A DNA stretch of 64,000 bases from Monodelphis domestica. Lineage: Eukaryota; Chordata; Mammalia; Didelphimorphia; Didelphidae. Positions 39,146-50,895 of the stretch are shown one piece after another. The position numbers and the translations under genes are program-made. Under the pieces are notes generated by a model, which worked only from the letters and a program-made list of their open reading frames with translations, ran no database searches and was not told the DNA's origin. Numbering within the stretch: the stretch's first letter is position 1; each line of letters opens with the position of its first letter. Where the stretch lies: positions 426,721,535 to 426,785,534 of the forward strand of contig NC_077228.1 of NCBI RefSeq assembly GCF_027887165.1. Direction: 5' to 3'.

Positions 39146-40997
39146 CTCTCATTCTCTTGATATTATGTGGATAGCATTGAACTCATTGGCTGTCTGTTAT
39201 TTATCTGTCCTTGTCACATCAAAAACCCATCTTGATTTCTATCTATAATCAATTCAAACAAAAAATAATTTGTTCCTTTAAAATTGATATAAATATTCAT
39301 ATATCATGAAATGAAGTAGTTCTGAGTGAAGCTAATAACTCTTGAGTTTTATTATTTCTGTTTATCTTTTGCATTAAATATCTTACACATTTTAGCCCAG
39401 TAATTTGTGGTGGTACATGTTCTGTGCTATAAATACTATATATTGTCATGCTTATCTTGATAAACAGCATGGCAGGATGGTGAACATGTAAGAATAAATG
39501 AGCTATATCAAAATTTCTCTTGGGCTAGAAGTAGAGTATACCTTTAGCTCCATTCAGTGCTAGTGTTTGGGGGATGCACAAATGTTTAATATTCTATAGG
39601 GGGAAAGAAGAGGAATTACTGTTTTTGAAATGAGGATGAGAGGTCCTTGAACATGAACAAACATTATGAAAGCCTTTTGGGGTATAACTTTTTATTTAGC
39701 CAGCTATTAATAGTTATAAAAGAGTATTAGTAATGCCTTTATGTACCAATAATCTTCCTTTATAGACTGCTTCTCATTTCCTGTCTGTGGATGAGACTGT
39801 AGAAAACTTGCTTTTAGCCTCAATTTCCCCACATACCCTTTAAGATCTTAATAAGTTCCCTGTTGCTAATAGCCTCTTCAAAACCTTTATAAGGATAAGG
39901 AAGTTCTCTGCAGGTGGGGAACCTCCCCCACCTTTTTTTCAAAATAGAAAACCATGTTTCAATATAGTAATTGACTATGCCCTTGACATAGCATATCTTT
40001 TCTCAACACTTAATGAATTGAGTAGAGGGAGTCCACTTATGGGTCATATGATTCCTATTAGAGGCTATGACATGTTTTTCTGACCACAGAAAGGGAAATG
40101 GGAAGTGAAGGTGAGGCTAGGTGGGGCTGAAGTTGAGTCACAAACTTGTCTGACAACAATTGACCTCAAGATTAAATTAAAAATTTTTGATGATTTATTT
40201 TAAATTATAATTAGTGCCTGTAGTATACATCAAATATTTTTATATCCTTCATTGTATGAAGGCACCAGGTAAAAAGGTGAATGAATGTATGTGAAATAAT
40301 ATAATAGGAAATAATAATCTATACAGGCAAGACCAAGTGGATGAAGTATATCTGTTGTCCTGGTGATGTAAATTTGAGCTTGAACATCAGTATGTATGTC
40401 TGGCACAGACAATGTAGTTGGACAAGTTGGATCCACAGTTAAACAGGAAGAAGAAAGAAGATTGGGTGGCTTTTGAGAAATGACAAAGCTCCTTTGATAA
40501 CCCAAAATTTCTCTAGAGAACCAACAACTGGTATGATCATATTGTGATAAGACATGGCATATTTGTATAATTTCATAAAATCCAAAGCTTAAATTTTTTT
40601 GAGAAAAATTTCAAGAAAAGAAGCTCACTTACTCTTCTAATCAAGAAAATGAACTATTTGGAGAAAGTGCTATAAAGAAACCTACACTTTGTCAGAAGAT
40701 CCAGACTGAACTTTGGGATGTAATTGATTATACTGAAGGGCGTTGAACACATTTATTCTTAATGTAAACTCTTATGCCAAATGGAACTACCCCCTAATTG
40801 GCTTTTTATCAATGGGTCTAGCAAACATTGGTTTTGCTCTCTCTCTTTTATTTCCCTCTTATCTCTAACCATTGTGGTTTCCTCTTAGAAAGTGCAATAT
40901 TGTATGCACCTTTAACTAGAAGATCTTTAGAAGTATAAGCTGGTTATGTTAAATGATTCATTGGGGAAACTAGTCTCCCAAAGAATCACAGGGGGAT
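39146..40997. other. AT-rich intron sequence, nothing recognised
   Basis: No repeat or coding feature identified. Small frames (for example 40230-40505, minus) look random. Confidence 0.35.
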
Positions 40998-41779
40998 TGT
41001 GAAGAGTGAATCAAACTCTGTCTATCAATCAGCATTTGGATTAATTTAAAAGTTAATCCAAAACTCAAATACCTCCACTTAGTACCTCACTAAATATAAT
41101 AGTTCACAAGTCACTTGCTAGAGTGGGTGACAACTCCAGAGGTCTCTGCCTATCCCCTGGCAGTTCTTGGCAAATGGAAAGACTGTGATTGGCTCCCATA
41201 AAGTGGGGTAACAACAGGACGTCACATGAAAAACTGCTTTAAAAAGACCAGCTTGGAGATTCAGTCATTTCTGTCTGCATTGGTGAGCCAGATTGGAGAA
41301 GGAGACTCTTTCTCTGGATCCTGCTTTGACTTTTGGTGGTGACTGGAGTGATTCCTTCCTTGGTTCTTCAGTGAGGAGACCCTCTCTGCTCCTTGGTGCT
41401 TTGTTGGTACACTCCCTTCAGTGTGAGTTCTGGTGAGATTCTTGGGGGTCTGTGCACTGAAGGTTCTTGGCAGATTCTTCAGTGTCTCCTGGCTTTTCAG
41501 ATTTTGGCTTCCTAATTAGGATTTTGGATTCTGGTGAGATTTGCTTTCAGATTTGCCTTTGTGTCTGGAGACATTAGGATTAAATTTAGGGCATTTTGTA
41601 GCTAGGCAGTATTTTATTTCACTTTATCTACATTTTTCCACTTTCATTTTTTCCATCTCTTTGTGAAAAAAGCTGCTAAAAGTCATTTTCACTTAAGCTG
41701 TAATATTTTTAAATCAGTGACCATAATATTACCTTAGAATTCTCATATTTAGCATAAAACCTAAATTTAAATTCTTACA
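40998..41779 (+). mobile_element. Probable solo LTR related to 1950-2739
   Basis: Same termini (TGTGAAG...CTTACA) and similar length (782 vs 790 bp). Shared layout: GATTGGCTCCCATAAAG...GTGGGGTAACA with GCTTTAAAAAGACC here versus GATTGGTAGATG...CCTTTAAGAG there. No clean target duplication (GGAT vs TATA at the edges). Confidence 0.5.
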
Positions 41780-42190
41780 TATAGCAGTATCAAAGAATTG
41801 AAAATATCACGCAGAAGGTATTGGCAAGGTATGATATGGTAGGCAACATATAACCAGGGAAGAAGTTTGAAAAAGTGGAGGACTAACCCTAACCCTAAAA
41901 GGTACCTCAAGGAAATATATGATAGGAAGAGAATATGGAATAGTTGGTCACATAGCAAGAATGAAGTGTGACACGGGCAGCCAAAGTGCTTCATTTGTGT
42001 CCTTGAGATAGCAAGAGAAAGTAAGGTAGGTTTCTAATATATTAGGTAGAACCCTTATTTCAAACTTATAGTTGGATATAGACAAAAGATTCAAGATAAA
42101 CGGGTATGGATGATTTGTAATCTACATCATTGTCCAACACAAACAAACAGAAAAGAACATAGACCCATTTGGGCAACATAATGCAGTGTC
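41780..42190. other. Unclassified intron sequence
   Basis: Nothing recognised except a short telomere-like AACCCTAACCCTAA at 41885-41898. Confidence 0.35.
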
Positions 42191-42450
42191 CAAAACAAAG
42201 AAGGTGATCTTGACATTGTATTCTGCCATGATAGAGCAACACCAGGAATATTGTGTTGGTTTTTGGTGCTATGCTTTTGGAAGCCTATTAATTAACTGAA
42301 AAAATCCAATTGGAATCCAACCAGAATGGCAAGAGACTTTGAAACCATTCCTTGCTGACATCATATGAGGGGAACCTGAAGGTTTTTAGAATGAGGAGGA
42401 ACAGATTTAGGGGAAAGCATCCAGTAACTGTCTTCAAATCACCTTAGTAC
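42190..42450 (+). mobile_element. CR1-clade (L3-like) LINE fragment
   Basis: AGGAATATTGTGTTGGTTTTTG, TCCAACCAGAATGGCAAGAG, AGGGGAACCTGAAGG parallel the CR1/L3 copy at 25436. Confidence 0.45.
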
Positions 42451-43109
42451 TCCCCTTCCATTTATAACCCCTATTTATTGCCTCTGTCTTTCTCTCTATG
42501 AGTCTGTAGGTCTACTAACTTGCTCTTATTTTTCCAAGTTTAAACCTTTATATGGCTGCCAGGGATGGATGTCCTGGAGCTTCTTTCAATGAGCAGCAGT
42601 GTTCTTGTCTGTGACATTGGGGCTTTGAAAATTGGCAGGGCATTTAAGATAATAATCTGGATATTGATAAGGACTTGGAACTGCTTCTCTTAACATATGA
42701 TTAAAAATACCCCATCAAATATGCAGTTTTCCAGACTGGGATGCACACAAATATACATGATTTACAATGTTTTAAATAGTCATTTGGTGAAATCAAAGAA
42801 GGGCTTGGTATCATATCTTCCCTGGACCAATCTGAGCTACCATCTTTTCTCTTTCTTCCTCCTTTTAATTTTAATTCGGATGTATTTTCTGATCTCTATA
42901 ATCTGGAAATAATTCAAAGATATAAAATTTGAGGTGGAAATATGAAAAACTATTCAACAATTACCCAAGATCCCAAACTGGAGTATTGTTGGAGATTGAA
43001 ATACACACGGTCTTGGATTTTCCATTAGTAAGATAGTCTCTATATTTTTGAAATGTGAAAGACCAGATTTTTTTCCAGTGGAATTGGTTATTTTTCAAAG
43101 TGCTTGTTT

Positions 43110-43395
43110 AGCTTACAGCCAGATGCAGTAGCTGGATACAAGTTTGAAACCATGGGGATAGGGATCAATTGTGCCAAGACTGTTTTAGCTGTGTGGCAAT
43201 CCCCTTAACCTCTCTGAGCTTGTTTTTTCATTTGTAAAGTACTCAAATCTCACCTCTGATGATGATTGCCTGTGTAATCTTGGGCAAGTTACAACTTCCC
43301 TGGACTTTAGTTTCCTTATCTATATGAGGAACAAGTGGGTAGGACTAGATAACTTCAGGAGTCCTTTCTAGTTCCAAGGCTAGGATCCTACATAG
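43110..43395 (+). mobile_element. Two overlapping MIR-like SINE pieces
   Basis: GTGTGGCAATCCCCTTAACCTC and TTGTTTTTTCATTTGTAAAG, then GTAATCTTGGGCAAGTTACAA, AGTTTCCTTATCTATATGAGG and GGACTAGATAACTTCAGGAG. Confidence 0.65.
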
Positions 43396-43584
43396 ATAAT
43401 ACTTGCAGTAGGTACATCATTGGGTTTTTGTAGGGAAAGACTATAAACATTAAAGATAAAGTTAAGACTAGTCCAGTGATCAGTTTCTGTAACTCCTAGA
43501 TAAGAAAACTCCCACTACTGATGCAAATTCACACCATTTCTGCAATAAATAGAAATAAATAGAAAACTTCCTCCAAGATCACAA

Positions 43585-43665
43585 AATAAATATATGTTGG
43601 AGATGGAACTTGAATCTAGTTCTTCCTGGCCTCATCCATTAGGCCATGCTGCTGACCCTTTTGTA
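43585..43665 (-). mobile_element. MIR head fragment
   Basis: GATGGAACTTGAATCTAG, TCCTGGCCTCATCCATTAGG. Confidence 0.5.
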
Positions 43666-43704
43666 AAGCCTATAGCCTTATTATTACTATGACTTAGTTT
43701 CATA

Positions 43705-43886
43705 TTCTGGGCAGCTAGAAGGTGCCATAGTGCACAGAACTCCAGACCTGGAGTCAGGAAGTTTTTCTTTGAGTTCAATCTAGCCTGAGATATTTACTAG
43801 TTATATGACTCAGTTTTATCTCAGTTTCCACATCTGTAAAATGAACCAGAGAAGGAAATGGCAAACCACTGCAGTATCTTTGCCTT
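43705..43886 (+). mobile_element. Mar-1-type CORE-SINE, left part (split by LTR)
   Basis: GGGCAGCTAGAAGGTGCCAT, CCTGGAGTCAGGAAGTTT, CATCTGTAAAATGAACC, AGAAGGAAATGGCAAACCAC, GTATCTTTGCC; resumes at 44222. Confidence 0.88.
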
Positions 43887-44217
43887 TGTCAATTTGGAAA
43901 AACACAGAACGACTAACATAAGTCATAAAAACCAAATCTTTAATCAGGAAAAGAGACAAGTCCTTAATATTCAGCCACCACATAGAGCCAAGAGCTAAAT
44001 ATCGCACAGAGTCAAAACTCTGGGGGTCTGGGGAAAATATCTCTGAGAGAATCACAAAGATGGTTTTCCAAAGAATATTAGAACTTGGGGATTTATATAC
44101 GTTTTGGGGAACATAGTATAGCGAGCATACACTGTCTGATTACAAGCAGGCTTGGGAAAGAGACTGTAGCTAGAGTCACCTAACTTAGAATGGATACAAA
44201 AAGGATGATTCCTGTCA
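43887..44217 (-). mobile_element. LTR A inserted in Mar-1 SINE (short form)
   Basis: Minus strand, about 331 bp: promoter-like TATA (complement of GATTTATATACG near 44090) and ATTAAAGATTTGG polyadenylation region; ends TTGACA. Colinear with LTR B (44328-45309) except for a 680-bp segment found only in B. The SINE resumes directly after it. Confidence 0.65.
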
Positions 44218-44221
44218 AACA

Positions 44222-44285
44222 CCAAGAAAACCCCAAATGAGGTCACAAAAAAGTCAGATGTGACTGATAATTACTGAACAAGCTT
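44222..44285 (+). mobile_element. Mar-1-type CORE-SINE, right part
   Basis: CCAAGAAAACCCCAAATGAGG, GTCACAAAAAAGTCAGATG and TGACTGATAATTACTGAAC: RTE-like 3' tail, continuing from 43886. Confidence 0.88.
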
Positions 44286-44327
44286 CATATTTAGTAGCAC
44301 CCAGTTCAGTACTTTATATAAAGCAGG

Positions 44328-45309
44328 TATCAACTTGGAAAAACACAAAACCACTAAATATTTATAAAACCAAATCTTTAATCAGGAAAAGAGACAAATC
44401 CTTAATAATTAGCCACTACACAGAGCCAAGCACTAAATATCACAACGAGACAAAAATCTGGGTGTCTCTGAGAGAATCACCACCAAAGGTGATTCTCCAA
44501 AGAACAATAGAATATGGTGATTTTATATACCTTTTGTGGAAAGGAAACATGACTGACAGTTTGTGGGGGAAGGGCCCAACTGGGAGTGGCAGTTGGGTCT
44601 TGTGACTAGCACTTCCTTCCTGCGGGGAGTGGCAGTGGGGTCTTGTGACCAGCACTTCCTTCCGGCCAGGTGGGACTTGCTTCCAGGTGTTGGAGGAGGA
44701 AGGAGCTTGTTCAGCCCAGTCTGGGGTGGTGTGCCGCCTCTTCTTGGTTCAGCCCGAAGATTCAGGCCCATTCATCTCTGAGGGTCAGACCTTGTTGCTT
44801 TCTGTGTACTGCTAAGATTCTGAATCAGAACAACGAGAGTAGAGGGGAGTGGGGCAAACTCTCCGCCAGCCTCTGGGGCCTAGCCTCAGGTCTGAAACTG
44901 AGAAAAAACTCCAATCCCAACTAGTTATTAAACTTTATGTTATTTGAATTCACAGTCAGATAAGTGGACTATCATTTCTGGTCATAGAGGGAACTGAACT
45001 TCAGCTCAATCATTCCAGGACAAATAGTCCTTATCAGACCCCTGCTGTTTCTTCTCAGCAGGGGGCATCTCCCTCCCCTGCTTCACTAAACAGTGTTCCC
45101 TCTCTCCCCTTAACTCCTCCTTACCCCTATACAAACCTCCCATTATTCCCCATTTATCCCCATTTTTCCCAATCCTATTTCCTTTCCCAATAAATATTAC
45201 ACTTTTGAGGAATAAAGTACAACAAATACACACTGACAGTTTGCAAGCAGGAGGTTGGGGTATCTGGGAGTGGTCTACTGCAGTGGATACAAAAAGGATG
45301 GTTCCTGCA
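44328..45309 (-). mobile_element. LTR B (long form)
   Basis: Minus strand, 982 bp, same family as LTR A (both contain AACCAAATCTTTAATCAGGAAAAG in the plus reading and GGATACAAAAAGGATG near the far end). The TATA (GGTATATAAAATC, complement near 44520-44532) lies downstream of a 680-bp GC-rich U3 segment. Flanking CAGG (44324-44327) and TAGG (45310-45313) fit an aged 4-bp duplication. Confidence 0.65.
44564..45243 (-). repeat. 680-bp segment unique to LTR B, bounded by 12-bp direct repeats
   Basis: ACTGACAGTTTG occurs at 44552-44563 and 45232-45243; LTR A has a single degenerate equivalent (ACTGTCTGATTA). Contains two 43-bp tandem units at 44582-44624 and 44625-44667 (GGGAGTGGCAGTTGGGTCTT...), enhancer-like in position. 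Confidence 0.7.
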
Positions 45310-45629
45310 TAGGTATTCATCTTCTTGGGAATGGATCTCTGATATGATGGGGGAAACTTCCAAGTCAAATAGGATGATTGAAGATTTGAACATTTCTATC
45401 ACTCCTATTCAGAACACTTATGGATACTTGGTGAACCCTTGTTCAGTCTAAGACAAGGTCAATTTGGGACTTCCCTTAAAGGCAAATTCCCAAGGGAAAT
45501 GGGCAAACTTGGGGTTTCCAGAATCCAAGTTGACAGAGGCTTCAAATGAATGTTTACAAAATTGAATAGAGTTACTGCTAAGGAATTTAAGTGAAAATCC
45601 TTAAGCAAAGATGAGGAATTTTATTAAAA

Positions 45630-46015
45630 AATTCTTGAAATGATTTCAGAAAAAGCTAGAAAGATCTACATGATCTGATATGGAGCAAAATAAGCAGAAC
45701 CATAGAACATTGTACACAATAAGAGCAATATTGTACAATGAATAATTGCAAAAACTTGGCTACTCTTAGCAACACAATGATTTGGGGCAATTCCGAAAAA
45801 TTTATAATGGAGAATGCTAGTCATCTCCAGAGAAAGAACTGTTGAATTGGATGTATATGGATCAAAACACACTATTTTTTCATATCAGTGTATTTATGAT
45901 TTTATTTCAGAGTTTTAGTTTTGTATGATTGTACTCTTACAACAATGATCAATATTGAGGTGTTTTGCATGACAATACACATGTGACCCAGAAAAAAAGG
46001 GCTTTTATACATAAC
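45630..46015 (+). mobile_element. 5'-truncated LINE-1 3' UTR
   Basis: TTTCAGAAAAAGCTAGAAAGA, GCAAAATAAGCAGAACCATA, AGAACATTGTACACAATAAG, AGCAACACAATGATTTGGGG and CCAGAGAAAGAACTGTTGAA match L1 ORF2-end/3' UTR, as at 35400-35620, plus strand. Confidence 0.75.
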
Positions 46016-46109
46016 TGAGAAAAAAATTTAAAGGCAATGTAGGAAGCCAAAAAAAATTTTTTTTAGGGATTATTTAAGAGCAAAACTATCATAGTTTTGC
46101 ATGTTTTAG

Positions 46110-46275
46110 GAATCAGAATCCTTGGGTCCTATTTGTAGTTCTGTCACTTACTGGCTAATGACTTTGGGCAAATCATTCTCTAGGATTTCTCTATGTGAAA
46201 CATAGGAATGATGGCTCCCTACATATTTTACAAGATCAGATGAGAATCTATATGTGGAAGTACTTTGCATAGTGG
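46110..46275 (+). mobile_element. MIR SINE
   Basis: TAGTTCTGTCACTTACTGGC, ACTTTGGGCAAATCATTC, then GTGGAAGTACTTTGCATAG. Confidence 0.7.
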
Positions 46276-46304
46276 TAAGAACTCTGCACATGAACGGGAG
46301 AGAG

Positions 46305-46505
46305 GCAATGTGCATATTGGTTGGGATATTGGGCTTGGAATTAGGAAAAGACAAGCTTCAAATTCTATCTCTGATACCTACTGGCTGTGCCACCCTGGGA
46401 AAATCATTTAACAGCTCTTGAACTTTATTCTTCAGTGTAAAATGGAGAGGTTGAACTTACGTTGCTTCTAGTGTAATTTCCAGTTCTAAGTCTATGATTC
46501 TAGGG
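46305..46505 (+). mobile_element. MIR SINE
   Basis: CTATCTCTGATACCTACTGG, CACCCTGGGAAAATCATTTAA, CAGTTCTAAGTCTATGATTC; tandem with the previous copy. Confidence 0.8.
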
Positions 46506-46649
46506 TATTTTAATTGCTGAAAAACATATCTTTGTAGATAGAGGTAATTAAATAACAAAATTACTTTTGCCTATAAATAATATGGACAGAAATATATGCC
46601 ATAGTGATATTGGAGGTTAATGGATGAATTCAATTTTTTTCAGGTTGTC

Positions 46650-46990
46650 AGCATTGTAAAGAAGACAAGACTTTTTAGAGATGATAGTTGTCTGTAGACT
46701 TTTGAAGGCTCCATATAGAAGAAGAATTAGACTTTTTTTCTGTTTGGCCTTATGAGGTAGAACTACAGGCAATAGGTAGAATTTATAAAGAGGCTGAATT
46801 AGGTTTCATGTAAGGAAAAACTTCCAAACAATTGGATGTATCCAAAAGTGAAGTTTTTGCCTCAGGACTTAGTAGGTTCCCCCTCACTGGAGGATGACTT
46901 GTTGGTTATGTTGAAGAAGGGATGCTTGTGCAGGTACTGGTTGGATCAGATGATCCCTTCCATTCAAAATATCCCAAAGACTCCTCAGGG
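46650..46990 (+). mobile_element. CR1-clade (L3-like) LINE 3' region
   Basis: GAAGAAGAATTAGACTT, GGAAAAACTTCCAAACAATTGG, CAGGACTTAGTAGGTTCCCC and TGGATCAGATGATCCCTTCC, homologous to 25740-25880. Confidence 0.65.
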
Positions 46991-47785
46991 TGATTTTTTT
47001 AGCTAGGCTCAAGTAATCAGTCACATTTATGGGATCCTCCCAATTCCTTAATATTAATGGTCCTTTTTCTTGCCCTTAGTAAAGTAAATTAATGGATGCC
47101 AATCTCAAACACCTATAGAATATTTACATTTAAAAATAGAAATTCATATACTGCAACAATAAACAAATGTTTATTGTCTTATTTATGATTATATCTGCAA
47201 ATAAATGATTTCTTTATACCCTGCAAATATACCAAGTGATTTGTTGCTTTATCACTTTATAACAGATACCTTCATAGGAGGTTCTCTTTTTATCAAAGTA
47301 GTCGTCTTCTTGGAAACTTCTAAACAAACTCATTTACTGTAGTTTTCTGGGGTCTTTTGTACTTTGTGCTGACTTCATCTGCATATCAAAACAATACAAT
47401 TAATGTAGTATTATTGCTTTTAATCTTTTTTTTGTTCTTTTAAAATTACTTTAGTGTTTGTGGAAATATTAGGTCCTATTACATAGCAAGCGCAATTGCC
47501 TAAACTTGGTTTCAGTGAAGTTTTAGAGTTTAGTAGTGAAAGTATTTTTATGGGAGTGTGCAGGATTTACATAATTTGAATGGCAAATGAGACTCACAGT
47601 TTGTACAGACACAGAAAAAGGTATACTTACTATATGAAAGTTGGTAGAGCTTTTAATAGTACCTTGGAGAAAATGGGGAAATTTTTTTAATGTAGTACTG
47701 TAGAGATTCACTAGGTTTCTCTTCTGGGAAAGGCATGCCTGTCGAGGTATTAGCATCTAAATAGTCAAAGTGATCATAATTCTGT
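46991..47785. other. AT-rich intron sequence, nothing recognised
   Basis: Repeat-poor, AT-rich; no coding signal. Confidence 0.35.
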
Positions 47786-47970
47786 AGCCTGAAAGTGATC
47801 TCAGAGGCCATGCAGTCTAACCCCTTGTTTTATAGTGTTGAAAGTAATGCCCAGGGAGGTTGTGACTTACTTAAGATGGCACAGGTTAGTAAAGGTTAGA
47901 GGTGGAATTTGAACTCAGATTCTGTCTCTAGAGCCACAGCTCATTCTATGATACTATATTGCTAGTAAAG
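47786..47970 (-). mobile_element. MIR SINE
   Basis: AGTGATCTCAGAGGCCATGC, AATGCCCAGGGAGGTTGTGAC and GGTGGAATTTGAACTCAG. Confidence 0.8.
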
Positions 47971-49715
47971 CAGGGTTTCTCAAATTCTCAATTTTGGGAA
48001 ACTTGAAACCTTATAAGAAATTTGTAAGAGATAAAACTGAAATCACACACATATTTATAGTGAATTTATGTCTTTAACTCCAATTACTAAATTCTGGGTT
48101 CAGCTCATAGGTTGGATAGTGGAACAGGAGCCAGAAATCATAGGAATCAATAATTTTAGGCCATCTCCAAACTTAAATTTAACTGTTGCTATTCTAATGT
48201 ATTGGCAGAAGATTAACCTTAATGGTCTGAGGGATAGAGCCACTCGACACAAGTAGCAAGTGATTTAGCGATGAAGGACATTGCTTAACCATATGGACAT
48301 CTTTGATCCTCTGCTTCTACAATATATACTGTTGACAAATTGAGAGAAATATTGGCATTGGCTTTTCATATGCCTAGCAGTTCTGGATTCTGTTGAAGTT
48401 GATTTAAATTTGTGTGCTTGGAGGAGATATATAACAGGACAGCTTGACCTATATTACACATTCAGAAGTGTTCATCAAAGGAGTCTCATGATTCTTGTAA
48501 GTCAGTTATTAATCCACTAGCCACTAAAGGTACAGTAGCAAGTTATATTAATGGGCGTTATCCTTGCAGCAGGCTTAGTGGATTATCCCCATGTTCAGCA
48601 AAGGTACTGAACTGGTTAATCCACTCACCTAAATACCTGTCAACAGTAATGCTGCCCTGAAGTCTTCTTGCAAAATGTAGTAAGAATCTCTTTATTTTGA
48701 GACAAGACTCATGTTGCGCTGAAGATTAACAAGGCTATCTATGGCTTTTTTTAAACTTTAGATATTAGAAAGTGTGGTTTGAACCATGGTCTAGTTGATA
48801 CTTGCTCTATACATTTTTTCAGTGGTTTCTCATTTTCAAATTATTGTATGGAATTTTTAGGTGCCATTTGCAAAGCAAAAAATGAACTGTTCATGGGATG
48901 TTATTCCTGAATTTGCTCTTAACAACTTAGCAAGACAAAATACTCTGACTTATTGTGCTGGATAAAGTAAATGCTTTCAAAGTTAATTCTCGATATTTGA
49001 AAGTCTTGGCAACAAAATAATTCTGGATACTAGTGGAAAATTTATGGATTTCAATTAGAGCTTGTACTGTATCATAATTCCAGTTTTATATCCCATGCAG
49101 TTCAGTGTTTTGGATTTTTAATGGGGCTAGTGCAGTAATAATAAAAGTGATTCAAAATGCACCCAGTAATTACAGAGATTTGCTGTTGCCTTTGCATTAA
49201 AAATGATGATGATTTACATTCAATGAAATTACAGTCTGTGACTGTATTTAGGTTACTCTTACCACTAAACTGCTTATTAGTTATGGTCAGTGATTTAAAG
49301 CTTAAGAGCTACGTATTAGAAGGCTGTAAAATTATTTATTCTTTAATAGATAATAGTAAATTTGAAACAGACATTAGGTTAATTATAATCTTGTACATTA
49401 AAGAATTCATATTAGCCCTTTGTCTCCACTTTGATCCTTTAGAAATAAATTTGAAGTCCCAGAAAGTTTATTGGATTAACCAGTTCAGCATGTTTATCAT
49501 TGATTCCCAGTTTCTGATTGTTTTTTTTTTCAAGTTTTGGGAAGATTTATGCAAATATTTTTTAGTCTCTCTTTGTGGGAACTTCCCTACCCTAAACAAA
49601 TTATAGGAGTGTTTTTATTCTAGTAGACAGAATTTACAGCAATTTCAAAGGATATCTGGGCATCTTTTCTAGGTGGTAAAGAAGATGGGAGGAGAGAAAG
49701 TATTGGAGAGAGGAG
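47971..49715. other. AT-rich repeat-poor intron sequence
   Basis: No transposon family recognised in about 1.7 kb, unusual for this window. Holds a 149-codon frame (49157-49606) rich in Leu, Ile and Phe with no known motif; likely chance or conserved non-coding DNA. Confidence 0.35.
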
Positions 49716-49752
49716 CTTTCATATACATATATATATATGTATATATATATAT
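49716..49752. repeat. TA microsatellite with palindromic units
   Basis: CATATACATATATATATATG then TATATATATATAT; self-complementary. Confidence 0.9.
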
Positions 49753-49764
49753 CCTCTTGTAGTT

Positions 49765-49968
49765 GAAAATACTTCTTAATGAATCATCTCATTTGATCTT
49801 CACAATAATCATGTGAATAATAGGGAATGTCACTTCTTCCTTTTAAAATATAAGAAAACTAAGGATGAGAGAAAAGTCTGATGTCTAAAGTGTGATGATT
49901 AGTAAATGTCAATGCTAAGGTGGGAACTTAAGTCATGACTCCAAAGCCATTGCTCTTTTAAATCCTCC
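49765..49968 (-). mobile_element. MIR SINE
   Basis: ATCTCATTTGATCTTCACAAT, AAAACTAAGGATGAGAG, GTGGGAACTTAAGTCATGAC. Confidence 0.75.
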
Positions 49969-50469
49969 ACAGTACAGTGTATTAACTCAACAAGTATAGG
50001 CTTATAAAAAAATTAGAATATAGTAAAATGGAATACTTTAATGCTGCACTCATATAACTTGAATTCCAGGCTCTATTAGACTGCATTATATATTAAAATG
50101 AGGCAGAGCATAAATACTGGAAGAGGAAAAACTTTTTTTGTGTGTGTGGATATACTATACATTTGAAGTTGTACCTTGTTAATAATAACTGTGTTGAACT
50201 ATGGGTGCTGTTCATATAAGTAAAATCAATTAAAAACTTGAGACATACTATAAAATGCTAGGCTCATTTACTTTTAAAGTGAAGAACAAGGACCTTAATA
50301 TTATTTAGTAAAACAACAAATCACATCAAATGTACTTCTGTGATACCGTGAGTAAGGGAAATGGAGGGAGACATTTACATAAGCAAACTTTAGTGGGATG
50401 GTATCCACTATCTTATACCTATATAGGATACTGTTATTGAAATTTTTAATGTGATATGGGATGGGAAAA

Positions 50470-50600
50470 GCATTAGTACCAGAAATCGGGATATCGTGAT
50501 TTTAACCTAGATTCTGTCTTAAGCTAGCTTTATGATCTTAGGCAAGACACTTCAATGTTCTTGTGAGAATCAAATGAGTTAATATGTGAAAAAAAATTTT
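50470..50600 (+). mobile_element. MIR SINE
   Basis: TTATGATCTTAGGCAAGACAC and GTGAGAATCAAATGAGTTAA. Confidence 0.65.
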
Positions 50601-50754
50601 GGGAAAAGTTTCACTCTTGAAAACTCTAAAACACAAATGAAATATAAAATATTTTTATTGGCATTTCCTCTGAGTATAGGGAAGTTAAGTCAAAGACCAG
50701 AAGTTTCTATTCTGTAGCAGAAGAAGGCATGGTGATGGACTTTTCCTGTCCAGA

Positions 50755-50895
50755 GTTAAAAGAAATCTTTAGAGATCATTCATCTTAAACCCCATGTTTT
50801 GGGGAGGTAAAGGAATTGTTACAGGATTGAAGTCACAAAGATAGTATTTCACTCAGGTTTCCTGAGTCCTAATGTGGTGGTGTACTTTGTACTGA
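50755..50895 (-). mobile_element. MIR SINE
   Basis: TTTAGAGATCATTCATCTTAA, GGAGGTAAAGGAATTGTTACA, CACTCAGGTTTCCTGAGTCC. Confidence 0.65.

Noticed and set aside
44440..44924. Overlapping frames of 71-84 codons in a GC-rich segment
   Set aside because: They fall in the U3-like segment of an LTR with tandem repeats; frames on both strands, no protein similarity.
45006..45402. 120-codon minus-strand frame
   Set aside because: Lies in LTR B and its edge; composition and position explain it.
49157..49606. 149-codon frame as a gene
   Set aside because: AT-driven hydrophobic composition, no motif, no splice or promoter context; kept only as a low-level finding.
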